Shown here: positions 34,721 through 42,970 of the stretch, piece by piece
How the letters are laid out: every line of letters begins with the position of its first letter
Position numbering within the stretch: position 1 is the first letter of the stretch
From: Mycolicibacterium senegalense
GTDB lineage: Bacteria > Actinomycetota > Actinomycetes > Mycobacteriales > Mycobacteriaceae
DNA length: 64,000 nt
Direction: 5' to 3'
Assembly (NCBI RefSeq): GCF_019645875.1
Contig: NZ_CP081000.1
Coordinates: 4,650,001 to 4,714,000, forward strand
Notes under the pieces: model-generated
Seen by the model: only the letters and a program-made list of their open reading frames with translations
Database searches by the model: none
What the model was told of the DNA's origin: nothing
Program-made: the position numbers and the translations under genes

Positions 34721-35080
34721 CTAACGGCAGCAGTTGGGGTCGAGCACAGTGCACAACGCGACGAGTGAGTCCCGGCGCGGGCGGTGGTAGACGTTCATGC
34801 CGCGCCGTTCGGACTCCACCATCCCCGCACGTCGCAACTGTGACAGATGGTGGCTGATCGTTGATTCGGCCAGGCCGACCGCGGCCGCCAGGTCACACCC
34901 GCAGACTTCTCCCGCCTCTGCGCTGAACAGCAGCGACACCAGTTTGACCCGCACCGGGTCTGCCAGCGCTTTGAGCCGCAACGCGATTTCCAGCGCCGCG
35001 TCGTCATCTATCGGGCCTGCCGCGACAGGTGAGCAGCAGACCGGTTCAGTGGTGTCGACCACCGGCAACGCCTTGGGCAT
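34721..35080 (-). CDS. arsR: ArsR/SmtB-family arsenic or metal repressor
   Basis: 119 residues from ATG 35080. Winged helix-turn-helix with recognition helix AESTISHHLSQLRRAGMV. Cysteines: Cys15-Cys16 near the N-terminus, Cys60 and Cys62 in EVCGCDL, Cys110 and a C-terminal CC. The N-terminal CC plus one cysteine of the CxC region resembles the Corynebacterium ArsR site, where three cysteines bind As(III). It is divergent from cadI-acr3-arsC and should repress that operon, leaving the DNA on binding arsenite or antimonite. Confidence 0.9.
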   Translation of the reverse strand: MPKALPVVDTTEPVCCSPVAAGPIDDDAALEIALRLKALADPVRVKLVSLLFSAEAGEVCGCDLAAAVGLAESTISHHLSQLRRAGMVESERRGMNVYHRPRRDSLVALCTVLDPNCCR

Positions 35081-35103
35081 GCACCCCAGTCTGCCAGAGA
35101 ATA

Positions 35104-35115
35104 TTGACATATGTC
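35104..35115 (+). promoter_or_regulatory. Predicted ars promoter and ArsR operator
   Basis: TTGACA (35104-35109) has the form of a -35 box and overlaps the perfect palindrome GACATATGTC (35106-35115) in the 98-base region between arsR and cadI. An ArsR dimer there would block transcription of the operon, and of arsR on the other strand. Confidence 0.6.
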
Positions 35116-35178
35116 GAAGAGGTGCATCATGATGCTGCCTGATAGTTCGATGTAAGTCACAAAGGCTGGGAGACGGTC

Positions 35179-35610
35179 ATGTCCCGCGCACAACTCGCCT
35201 TGAACGTCGACGACCTCGACGAGGCCATCACGTTCTACTCGAAGCTGTTCAACACGGCACCGGCAAAGGTCAGGCCCGGCTACGCCAACTTCGCGCTCGC
35301 CGCTCCCCCACTGAAGTTGGTACTCATCGAAAACCCCGGCCACGGCGGCACACTGAACCACCTCGGCATCGAAGTCGAGTCCAGCGACCAGGTGCACGAC
35401 GAGATCGCCCGCCTGACCGGAGAGGGCATGTTCACCGAGGAGGAGATCGGCACCACCTGTTGTTTCGCGACGCAGGACAAGGTCTGGGTAACGGGACCCG
35501 CAGGCGAAAAATGGGAGGTCTACACAGTTCTCGCGGATTCGGAGTCCTTCGGCACCAACTCGTCCACACTCGACGGCGCCGACACCGGCGGCCCGTGCTG
35601 CACCTCGTGA
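35179..35610 (+). CDS. cadI: CadI/ArsI-family vicinal-oxygen-chelate protein
   Basis: 143 residues of VOC fold: an N-terminal SRAQLALNVDDLDEAITFY strand-helix unit, the His61 metal ligand (NHLGIEV), the GTTCCFA motif with Cys94-Cys95, and the Glu ligand in KWEVYTVL. The paired cysteines bind trivalent organoarsenicals in ArsI, a C-As lyase that demethylates methylarsenite; CadI of M. tuberculosis (Rv2641) is the same family and is induced by cadmium and arsenic. The end CCTS may add metal affinity. First gene of the resistance operon. Confidence 0.88.
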   Translation: MSRAQLALNVDDLDEAITFYSKLFNTAPAKVRPGYANFALAAPPLKLVLIENPGHGGTLNHLGIEVESSDQVHDEIARLTGEGMFTEEEIGTTCCFATQDKVWVTGPAGEKWEVYTVLADSESFGTNSSTLDGADTGGPCCTS

Positions 35611-36680
35611 ACCAGCCCGCCACAACCAGACTTTCCACCCTGGATCGGCTGCTGCCCGCCTGGATCGCGGCGGCGATGGCCGCCGGCCTACTGCTCGGCA
35701 GGCTCGTTCCGGGTATCGACAACGCACTGAATCACATTCAGGTCGACGGCATTTCCCTTCCGATCGCATTGGGCCTACTGGTCATGATGTACCCGGTCCT
35801 GGCCAAGGTGCGCTATGACCGGCTCGATCGCGTAACCGGTGATCGCAAGCTGCTCATCAGCTCGCTGATCCTCAACTGGGTGCTGGGCCCCGCCCTGATG
35901 TTCGCGCTGGCCTGGCTTTTTCTACCCGATCTGCCGGAATATCGAACGGGTCTCATCATCGTCGGGCTGGCCCGGTGCATCGCCATGGTGATCATCTGGA
36001 ACGACTTGGCGCGCGGTGATCGCGAAGCCGCCGCAGTGCTCGTTGCCCTCAATTCGATCTTTCAAGTGCTCATGTTCGCCGTCCTCGGCTGGTTCTACCT
36101 GTCGGTGCTCCCAGCCTGGCTCGGCCTGGAGCAGGCCCGCATCGACACGTCACCGTGGCAGATCGCCAAGTCGGTGCTGATCTTCCTGGGCATTCCACTG
36201 CTGGCCGGCTACTTGTCGCGCCGTATCGGCGAATCCACGAACGGTAGAGCCTGGTACGAGTCGAGTTTCTTGCCGCGGGTCGGGCCATGGGCGCTGTACG
36301 GCCTGCTGTTCACCATCGTGGTGCTGTTCGCACTCCAGGGCCGACAAATCACCGACCGCCCATGGGATGTCGCGCGTATTGCACTGCCGCTGTTGGCCTA
36401 CTTCGCCATCATGTGGGGCGGCGGATACGTATTGGGAGCGGTCCTGGGCCTGGGGTATGAGCGCACCACGACCCTCGCATTCACGGCCGCGGGCAACAAC
36501 TTCGAGCTGGCCATCGCGGTGGCCATCGCGACGTACGGCGCGGCCTCCGGCCAAGCCCTCGCAGGCGTAGTGGGCCCACTGATCGAAGTCCCCGTCCTGG
36601 TGGCCCTGGTCTACGTGTCCCTGGGTCTACGGAAGCGGTTCAGCGCCACAGCAGATGACCGTCCGGTGAGGAGCAGCTGA
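35607..36680 (+). CDS. acr3: Arsenite efflux permease Acr3
   Basis: 357 residues with ten membrane segments. The essential Cys of TM4 is seen in GLARCIAMVIIWNDLARGD, and the conserved Glu of TM9 in AAGNNFELAIAVAIATYG. It exports arsenite. GTG 35607 overlaps the cadI stop (GTGA), and the stop overlaps the arsC start (TGATG), so the three genes are coupled. Confidence 0.92.
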   Translation: MNQPATTRLSTLDRLLPAWIAAAMAAGLLLGRLVPGIDNALNHIQVDGISLPIALGLLVMMYPVLAKVRYDRLDRVTGDRKLLISSLILNWVLGPALMFALAWLFLPDLPEYRTGLIIVGLARCIAMVIIWNDLARGDREAAAVLVALNSIFQVLMFAVLGWFYLSVLPAWLGLEQARIDTSPWQIAKSVLIFLGIPLLAGYLSRRIGESTNGRAWYESSFLPRVGPWALYGLLFTIVVLFALQGRQITDRPWDVARIALPLLAYFAIMWGGGYVLGAVLGLGYERTTTLAFTAAGNNFELAIAVAIATYGAASGQALAGVVGPLIEVPVLVALVYVSLGLRKRFSATADDRPVRSS

Positions 36681-37102
36681 TGGCCGAGCGCGTCCGCCCC
36701 CGTGTGTTGTTCCTGTGCACCCATAACGCGGGCCGATCCCAAATGGCGATGGGCTACTTCGCCCACCTCGCCGGGGACCGGGCGTCAGTGTTCTCGGGAG
36801 GTTCGGAGCCGGCCGCACAGGTGAATCCCGCCGCCGTCGCGGCGATGGCCGAAGTCGGCATCGACATCGCCCATGCACGGCCCCGGCGGTGGACCGACGC
36901 CATCGTCGAGGCAGCGGACGTCGTCGTCTCCATGGGGTGCGGCGACACGTGCCCGTACTTCCCCGGCAAGCGTTACGAGAACTGGGACCTGGCCGATCCG
37001 GCCGGTCTCGGGGTCGATGCGGTACGTCCGATCCGCGACGACATCGAACGGCGGGTTCGCGTTCTGCTCGCTGAGCTGGGGCTCAGTCCGGCGTCTGGTT
37101 GA
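36680..37102 (+). CDS. arsC: Arsenate reductase (low-Mr phosphatase fold)
   Basis: 140 residues. P-loop CTHNAGRS (Cys13, Arg19) and downstream cysteines Cys87 and Cys91 in MGCGDTCPYFPG, the arrangement of thioredoxin-type or mycothiol-linked arsenate reductases. It reduces arsenate to arsenite for export by Acr3. The general acid Asp of the family lies in WDLADPAG. Last gene of the operon. Confidence 0.9.
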   Translation: MAERVRPRVLFLCTHNAGRSQMAMGYFAHLAGDRASVFSGGSEPAAQVNPAAVAAMAEVGIDIAHARPRRWTDAIVEAADVVVSMGCGDTCPYFPGKRYENWDLADPAGLGVDAVRPIRDDIERRVRVLLAELGLSPASG

Positions 37103-37251
37103 TATTCCACGACCACGTCTCGGCGCCCGCGGACCTGGAGTACGGCAAGGCAGTTCTCAGTCTCACGCCGTGATCCGCCGGAATCGCCCCCACCGTCGCT
37201 TCTAGTTCCTATCCTCAGACCTGCAGACCGACAACGACGTTGGGGGCGCAG

Positions 37252-38613
37252 ATGTCTGACAGTGCCACGGCTGAAGCCCGACACTCCGAACACAGCTACC
37301 ATTTCGACCGGCACACCCCGCAATACCGCGACCAGTTCGAGCCGATCACTGCCGAAATGTTGGACTCCTGCCCGCTGGCTTGGACCGACACCTACGGCGG
37401 GCACTGGGTGGCCGCCGGCAGCAGCCAGGTATTCGAACTGGCCCGATGCCCGCACATCTCGAACGACAACGACGTCGTGGGTGAACGAAAAGGCTACCGG
37501 GGCATCAACATTCCGCGCGGTGAGGTGAGCACACAGTTCCGCGGCGGCATGTTGGAAATGGATGATCCAGAACACCGGGCGTACCGGACACCGCTCAACG
37601 GGTATCTCTCACCGGCCGCGGTCGCGCGGTGGAAGCCGGTGGTCGACGAGCTGGTGCGGGCGTGTCTGGACGAGAAGATCGAGGAAGGCAGCATCGATTT
37701 CGTCGACGATCTGGCGAACATCGTCCCAGCGGTGCTGACGCTGGGCCTGCTCGGTGTTCCCCTGGCCGAATGGGAGATCTACTGCGAGCCCGCGCACGCC
37801 TCGGTGTACACCCGCGCCGACTCCCCCGACGCCAAACGCGTCTTCGACCTGTCGGTGGCCTCGGCGGTACACATGATGGGCCACGTTGCGGTAATTCGCG
37901 AGAATCCGCGGCCGGGTTTGATCGATGCCATGGTGCAGATGCGCATCGATGGTGAGCCGGCACCCGATTCGGAGATCCTCGGCATGCTGATGCTCCTGAT
38001 CGGCGGCGGTTTCGACACCACCACAGCCTTGACCGCACACTCGCTCGAATGGCTCTCCCAGCATCCCGATCAGCGCGAGCGGTTGCGCCGTGACCGCGAT
38101 TCCCTGCTCGACTCGGCGACCGAGGAGTTCCTGCGGTTCTTCACGCCGGCACCCGGGGATGGCCGCACCGTCGCCGAGGACATCGAGGTGGACGGGGTAC
38201 CGCTGAAGGAGGGTGAGCGGCTCTGGTTGTCCTGGGCGATGGCCAACCGCGATCCCCGCGTCTTCGACAAGCCCAACGAACTGATGATGGATCGAACAGG
38301 TAACCGCCACTTCAGTTTCGGGCTGGGCGTGCACCGCTGTATCGGGTCCAACGTGGCACGCACGGTGTTCAAGTCGATGCTGACCGGCGTGCTCGACCGG
38401 ATGCCGGACTACCGATGCGATCCTGCCGGTGCCGTGCATTACGAGACGATCGGCGTCATCCAGGGCATGCAGCACCTGCCCGCGACCTTTACCCCCGGCC
38501 GCCGAATCGGTCCGGGCCTGGCCGAGACTCTGGAGAATCTGCAACGGATCTGCGATGAGCAACAGTTGGCCGCGCCGATCACGGTGCACAAGGCAACCGC
38601 GGTCATCGACTGA
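37252..38613 (+). CDS. Cytochrome P450
   Basis: 453 residues from ATG 37252. The heme cysteine is Cys363 in FSFGLGVHRCIGSN. The I-helix motif reads GGGFDTTTALT (251-261) and the K-helix ExxR is Glu292-Arg295 (EFLR). Soluble bacterial class, so it depends on a ferredoxin and reductase encoded elsewhere. Subfamily and substrate cannot be read from sequence. Two small genes follow closely and may be in the same operon. Confidence 0.9.
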   Translation: MSDSATAEARHSEHSYHFDRHTPQYRDQFEPITAEMLDSCPLAWTDTYGGHWVAAGSSQVFELARCPHISNDNDVVGERKGYRGINIPRGEVSTQFRGGMLEMDDPEHRAYRTPLNGYLSPAAVARWKPVVDELVRACLDEKIEEGSIDFVDDLANIVPAVLTLGLLGVPLAEWEIYCEPAHASVYTRADSPDAKRVFDLSVASAVHMMGHVAVIRENPRPGLIDAMVQMRIDGEPAPDSEILGMLMLLIGGGFDTTTALTAHSLEWLSQHPDQRERLRRDRDSLLDSATEEFLRFFTPAPGDGRTVAEDIEVDGVPLKEGERLWLSWAMANRDPRVFDKPNELMMDRTGNRHFSFGLGVHRCIGSNVARTVFKSMLTGVLDRMPDYRCDPAGAVHYETIGVIQGMQHLPATFTPGRRIGPGLAETLENLQRICDEQQLAAPITVHKATAVID

Positions 38614-38625
38614 GAGTATGAGGAC

Positions 38626-38943
38626 ATGAGGGCTGAACAGCACACGGTTCGACAACTGCTTCTCGGCGCCGCGGTCGCCATCGCGATCGCCGCGCCGATC
38701 ACCGCATTGCCCGCGCCGTCGACCACGCAGGCGGCCTGCCCCACCGGAGAGGACCACGACACCTACACCGGCAATTGCGTCCCGTACCTGGTGCCGAACT
38801 CACCGTCCGGCAACACCCTGTGCCCACCCGGGGTCAGCGGCACCGAGTGCGGTTCGGCAGAAGGCGAGGCAACGCCTACCGCACCGATCGCGCCGACCGG
38901 TCCCGAGGCGGAACTCGAAGACGTCAGCACACCGGACTTCTGA
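38626..38943 (+). CDS. Small exported protein
   Basis: 105 residues. Signal peptide with hydrophobic core LLLGAAVAIAIAAPI (cleavage near TTQAA), then a mature part with four cysteines (ACPTGEDHDTYTGNCVPYL, TLCPPGVSGTEC) and an acidic, Pro/Thr-rich tail. The Cys-Pro-x-Gly pattern is common among small mycobacterial secreted proteins of unknown role. The stop overlaps the next start (TGATG). Confidence 0.7.
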   Translation: MRAEQHTVRQLLLGAAVAIAIAAPITALPAPSTTQAACPTGEDHDTYTGNCVPYLVPNSPSGNTLCPPGVSGTECGSAEGEATPTAPIAPTGPEAELEDVSTPDF

Positions 38944-39251
38944 TGGCTGAAACCACCGGATCTCATGGTGAGGTCCAGCTCGAAAACGACTGGTTCCGAG
39001 TCACCAAGTGGACGATCGATCCGGGCGGGGCGATCCCGATGCACCGGCACGACCACGAGTATGTGGTGGTCCCGCTGGTCACCGGAACCATGCACGTCGT
39101 CACCGCCGACGGCACGGAGATCGTCGCGGAACTCGTAACCGGCCAGAGCTATTCACGTTCTGCCGGCTCCGAGCATACCGTGGAGAACCGCGGCGACCAT
39201 GACCCGATCGTCTTCGTCGAAGTGGAGCGGCTGGCTTCGACGGGTCGCTAG
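38943..39251 (+). CDS. Small cupin-domain protein
   Basis: 102 residues, one cupin barrel. Motif 1 is PGGAIPMHRHDHEYVVVPL, with two His and one Glu as metal ligands; motif 2 is SAGSEHTVENRG, with the fourth ligand His. The metal site is complete, so an enzymatic or sensing role is possible. Translationally coupled to the exported protein gene. Substrate unknown. Confidence 0.75.
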   Translation: MAETTGSHGEVQLENDWFRVTKWTIDPGGAIPMHRHDHEYVVVPLVTGTMHVVTADGTEIVAELVTGQSYSRSAGSEHTVENRGDHDPIVFVEVERLASTGR

Positions 39252-39260
39252 GGGTCGGGC

Positions 39261-39923
39261 TCAGAAATGCCAGCGGGTGGTCTTGACCCGCCGCTGGAAC
39301 GCCTCGAGCGCCGCCAGGTCCTTCTTCATCAGCGGCTTGTTGACCTTTTCGGTGAAGAAGTCGATCAGCGGGCCCGCGAAGAACGCGGTCATCACGGTTC
39401 CGATGCCCACCTGTCCGTGGAAGGCCAGCGCCAGCGCGACGAACGCGAGATCCTGGGCCACACGCACCACCCGGTACGGCAAGCGGGTGTGGTCGACGAT
39501 GATCGGCGCGATGGCGTCGTACGGCGCGTTGCCCAGCGCCGCGGTCATGTACATCGACGCCCCGGCTGCGAACAGCGTGATCCCGATCAGGAACATCACG
39601 GTCTGCACCAACCGAGTCGGCTCGTCGGGAATCAGCGGGCTCAGCAGGGCCGAGAACCACTGGACGAAATACCCGGTCATCACCATGTTGATGACCGAGC
39701 CGATCCCGATGTACATGCGGCCCAGGAAGAGGACCGGGATCAGCAGCACTGCATTGCTGATCAGTTGGTAGGTACCGAGATCCAGGCCGATCGTGTTGCT
39801 GATGCCGATGTTGGCGGCGGTGTAGGGATCCACACCCACCTGCGCCACGCGCAACACGGCCGATCCGAAACCCAGGACAGCGACACCCACCAACGCCCAG
39901 AACGACCGTCGCAAGTAGTGCAT
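39261..39923 (-). CDS. YczE/YitT-like multi-pass membrane protein
   Basis: 220 residues from ATG 39923 (GTG 39938 possible). Five to six membrane segments, with AVLRVAQVGVDPYTAANIGIS and GNAPYDAIAPIIVD; the internally similar ALGNAPYDA and QVGVDPYTA segments point to a tandem-repeat fold, as in the YczE group. In other bacteria YczE-like proteins accompany secondary-metabolite synthesis, but nothing here specifies a role. Confidence 0.7.
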   Translation of the reverse strand: MHYLRRSFWALVGVAVLGFGSAVLRVAQVGVDPYTAANIGISNTIGLDLGTYQLISNAVLLIPVLFLGRMYIGIGSVINMVMTGYFVQWFSALLSPLIPDEPTRLVQTVMFLIGITLFAAGASMYMTAALGNAPYDAIAPIIVDHTRLPYRVVRVAQDLAFVALALAFHGQVGIGTVMTAFFAGPLIDFFTEKVNKPLMKKDLAALEAFQRRVKTTRWHF

Positions 39924-39990
39924 GCTGTCACCGCCCACGATCCATGACTATGGCAGAGCTAGGGCGGTTTTCACGGTCGACGCGTTGAGA

Positions 39991-40248
39991 TCAGCGGGAT
40001 TCGACCTCGGTCTCCACCAACCCGGCGCTGCGGGCGTTGAGGACGACGTGTTCCCAGCTGATCACCACGGCCGCGATCATCGTGATGGCCGTGGCGAAGC
40101 CGGCCAGCGAGGCCAGCACGGTCACCCACTGCCCAGCGGTGGATATCCCGAGCAAGATGGCGACAGTTGCCCCGCCGACCACCAAGGCAGCGGTCAGCGC
40201 ACCGGGCCGCCGGATGGCTCGGCGCGAAGATTCGATCGGCGTGGTCAT
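39991..40248 (-). CDS. Small two-span membrane protein
   Basis: 85 residues from ATG 40248. Two hydrophobic segments (about 18-36, ALTAALVVGGATVAILLGI, and 43-64, VLASLAGFATAITMIAAVVI) with a short charged tail. Not recognised. Composition is typical of the genome. Confidence 0.55.
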   Translation of the reverse strand: MTTPIESSRRAIRRPGALTAALVVGGATVAILLGISTAGQWVTVLASLAGFATAITMIAAVVISWEHVVLNARSAGLVETEVESR

Positions 40249-40380
40249 GTAACCCACTGTCCCGGCGGTAGCTGAGGAGAGCTGAAGCGTTCGTTATGGG
40301 AACGCTCTGAACTGTGCGCATCGGCTGGCAAAACCGTTCAATCCCGACTCGCGCACGCCGCACGGCTATCGTGGTCCAAC

Positions 40381-41220
40381 ATGGCCAACTTGGATCGCCG
40401 AAAAATGATGATGCTGTCAGGTCTGGGCGTGATGGCGGCGGCACTTCCCGCTCCACAAGCTCAGGCCCTCCCGGCCAAGCCTCAGGCACCGCGCGTCCCG
40501 GCGCCCTCAGCGCCCCAGGCGGCGGTGAACTACGTGTTCGCCGACGAATTCGACGGCCCCGCGGGGTCGTCGCCGAACACCTCGAAGTGGACCATCGCCA
40601 AGGCCCGGGAGACCATCAAGGACCCCACGTACTGGGAGGTACCCGGCCGTATCGGTCAGTACCGCGACGACCGCAAGAACGCTTTCCTCGACGGCAAGGG
40701 CAACCTCGTCATCCGGGCCACCAAGGAGGGCGACACCTACTACGGGGCCAAGCTGGCCAGCGTGTGGGAGGGCGGCGCCGGGCATACCTGGGAAGCTCGG
40801 ATCAAGTTCAACTGCCTTACCGCGGGAGCCTGGCCGGCGTTCTGGCTGGGCACGCTGGGCGAAGGCGAGCTCGACATCGTCGAGTGGTACGGCAACGGCA
40901 AATGGCCCTCGGCCACGACGGTGCACGCCAAGTCCAACGGCGGTGAATGGGAGACCCACAACATCGCCGTCGACACCGCGTGGCACACCTGGCGCACCCA
41001 ATGGGATGCCAACGGTGCCCGGTTCTGGCAGGACTACACCGAAGGCGCGAAGCCCTACTTCGAGGTTTCGGCGAGCCAGTTGCCCGACTGGCCGTTCAAC
41101 CAGCCGGGCTACACGATGTTTGTGGTGTTGAACCTCGCGGTCGCGGGGTCGGGTGGTGAGGACCCCAGCGGGGGTACCTACCCGGCCGACATGCTCGTCG
41201 ACTACGTGCGCGTCTGGTAG
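40381..41220 (+). CDS. Exported glycoside hydrolase family 16 protein
   Basis: 279 residues. A twin-arginine-like signal begins MANLDRRKMMMLSG, so folded export is possible. The GH16 catalytic signature is in GEGELDIVEWYG: nucleophile Glu163, Asp165 and acid/base Glu168. Members cleave beta-1,3 or beta-1,3-1,4 glucans. M. tuberculosis Rv0315 is a related exported protein. The GH16 jelly-roll aromatic residues (WPAFWLG) are present. Confidence 0.88.
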   Translation: MANLDRRKMMMLSGLGVMAAALPAPQAQALPAKPQAPRVPAPSAPQAAVNYVFADEFDGPAGSSPNTSKWTIAKARETIKDPTYWEVPGRIGQYRDDRKNAFLDGKGNLVIRATKEGDTYYGAKLASVWEGGAGHTWEARIKFNCLTAGAWPAFWLGTLGEGELDIVEWYGNGKWPSATTVHAKSNGGEWETHNIAVDTAWHTWRTQWDANGARFWQDYTEGAKPYFEVSASQLPDWPFNQPGYTMFVVLNLAVAGSGGEDPSGGTYPADMLVDYVRVW

Positions 41221-41225
41221 CTCGG

Positions 41226-41840
41226 CTACTTCGGCGTAACGGTCTCGGCGAACGTGCCGTCACCCTTGTTCAGCCAGGTGATGGTGCCGTGCTGGAATTC
41301 GGAGATCCACCCGCCGTTGGCGGCATCGGGACCGCCGCCCGTCTCATCCTCATCTTCGGTGGGGAAGCCCAGCTTGCCCGCGGGACCGCCGTTGGCGGTG
41401 TAGACGCGCAGGATCTCGCCCTGCACGACGTGCGCGCCGGTCGACGGCGAAGAGAAGATGGTGCCGTTGGCGAATGCCTGCACGGTCCCATCCCCGACCT
41501 TCTCCGGTTGCGCGATCGGCGGGCCCAGCTTGGCTTCACCACCGGCATCGGAGTACTCCTCAGCAATGGGAGGGTCGAGCACCACCTCGCCGACACCCGG
41601 AGCGTTCACCGTGCTGGGCGCGCCTTCGATGGCGGACGAGACCGCGCTCGAAGCCGAGCTGGCTCCTTCCTTGGCCTTGCTCGTGCCGGCATCGACGGCC
41701 GACGACGCGGCACTCGTCGCGCTGGACAAGGCGTCCCTGGTCTGGTCTTTTGATTCCTCTGAGCATGCGATGGCAGCCGCCCCGGTGATGGCGAAAGCTG
41801 CAGCCAGCGCACCTGCGCGTTTCATCAGCTTTTGATCCAT
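41226..41840 (-). CDS. LGFP-repeat lipoprotein
   Basis: 204 residues from ATG 41840 (ATG 41825 also fits). Signal peptide with lipobox AAIAC (Cys26). A long Ser/Ala-rich linker (30-75) is followed by a C-terminal region with LGPPIAQPEKVGDGTVQAFANGTIFSSP and the tell-tale KLGFPTEDE, an LGFP repeat. LGFP modules are thought to anchor or bind the mycolyl-arabinogalactan envelope. Function unknown. Confidence 0.8.
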   Translation of the reverse strand: MDQKLMKRAGALAAAFAITGAAAIACSEESKDQTRDALSSATSAASSAVDAGTSKAKEGASSASSAVSSAIEGAPSTVNAPGVGEVVLDPPIAEEYSDAGGEAKLGPPIAQPEKVGDGTVQAFANGTIFSSPSTGAHVVQGEILRVYTANGGPAGKLGFPTEDEDETGGGPDAANGGWISEFQHGTITWLNKGDGTFAETVTPK

Positions 41841-41944
41841 TTTTCGAACGTAACACCGGTGTGGGGAGCCTCATCAGCAAATGCCGGGATCCTTCGACAT
41901 CGGCTGGCGCGGTTATCGTGGGGGTAACGGCGAATGGAGGCCAG

Positions 41945-42253
41945 ATGAGCTCGGGGACCCAACTCGACCGCACCGGTGCTGCGACCAGCGTGACCGAACT
42001 CCCTGACCGGTTCACGATCGATGTCGACGGGCGGACAGTAGGGCTCGCTGATTTCCACGACCGCGACGGGCGTCGGATCTTCCCGCACACCGAAGTTCAG
42101 CCGCAGTATCGCGGCCGCGGTCTGGCGACCATCCTCATCGCCGAAGCCTTGCGTTCCACCCGCGCGGCCGGGCTTCGCATCGTGCCGACCTGCTGGATGG
42201 TGGCCGAGTACATCGACAAACATCCGGAGTACGCCGATATCACCGACCGGTGA
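41945..42253 (+). CDS. GNAT-like N-acetyltransferase (YjdJ type)
   Basis: 102 residues from ATG 41945, with GGAGG upstream. The core is the acetyl-CoA loop VQPQYRGRGLATILIAEAL (Q/R-x-x-G-x-G/A), then the RIVPTCWMVAEYIDKHPEYADI segment, cited in part, which is diagnostic for the small GNAT_2/YjdJ proteins. Likely acetylates a small amine; substrate unknown. Confidence 0.8.
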   Translation: MSSGTQLDRTGAATSVTELPDRFTIDVDGRTVGLADFHDRDGRRIFPHTEVQPQYRGRGLATILIAEALRSTRAAGLRIVPTCWMVAEYIDKHPEYADITDR

Positions 42254-42263
42254 GGATGCGGCT

Positions 42264-42878
42264 TCAGCGCTTCGCAGACCGTGAGTCGGCTGCGACGAGG
42301 GCGAGGATGGCGTCGGTCAGCCGATCGAGATAGTCGTCGTCGGCGTCGATCTGCATGACCGACTGGCGCCAGTACAGCGCTCCGCCGATCATGTCGAGTG
42401 CGACATCGATGTCGGCGTCGTCGTCGATCTCGCCGCGCTGCCGAGCCCGCTCGAAAAGCTGAGAAGCCTTGAGACGCCGTGGTTCTCGGATCTTGCCGGC
42501 GATCGTGGCTGAATAGTCGGGATCGCGGGCGGCCTCAGCCAGCAAGTCCGGGATGATGGTGCGGGCCAACCGGTGGGTGAGCGCCTCGCGTCCGTTCTGC
42601 AGGTAGGCCCGGACATCCCCCCGAAGCGTGCCGGTATCGGGGACGTCGATCGCGGCGACGGCCACCTTGGTCACCAGGTCGACGGCCAAGTCCTGCTTGG
42701 ATTTCCAGCGGCGGTAGATGGCGGCCTTGCCGACGCCGGCACGTTTGGCGACGGCGTCGACAGAGAGCCTGCCGTACCCGACGGCGGCCAACTCCTCGAA
42801 GAACGCGGACTCGATCGCAGCGGTCACGTCATCGAGGAGGACGGGGCCGCCCGAGGTCCGGCGCGGAGTTGAGGCCAC
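42264..42878 (-). CDS. TetR-family transcriptional regulator
   Basis: 204 residues from GTG 42878. Helix-turn-helix LSVDAVAKRAGVGKAAIYRRW (about 38-58, 20 residues or so) and a C-terminal TetR_C-like domain. It faces away from the alpha/beta-hydrolase gene at 42971, with a 92-base intergenic region carrying a clear palindrome, and so probably represses that gene and itself. Confidence 0.88.
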   Translation of the reverse strand: MASTPRRTSGGPVLLDDVTAAIESAFFEELAAVGYGRLSVDAVAKRAGVGKAAIYRRWKSKQDLAVDLVTKVAVAAIDVPDTGTLRGDVRAYLQNGREALTHRLARTIIPDLLAEAARDPDYSATIAGKIREPRRLKASQLFERARQRGEIDDDADIDVALDMIGGALYWRQSVMQIDADDDYLDRLTDAILALVAADSRSAKR

Positions 42879-42894
42879 GAGCCGATTCTACGAG

Positions 42895-42914
42895 ACGGAA
42901 CGGTTGCGTTCCGT
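42895..42914. promoter_or_regulatory. Predicted TetR operator
   Basis: ACGGAACG-GTTG-CGTTCCGT: perfect 8-bp arms with a 4-base centre, 16 bases from the TetR start. The half-site GTTCCGTTT recurs at 42948-42956, near the start of the hydrolase gene, which suggests two binding sites. Confidence 0.6.
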
Positions 42915-42970
42915 TTATTCTGGCTCTATCTTAAACGAGACGATGCAGTTCCGTTTCGTTAGGAGTAGTG

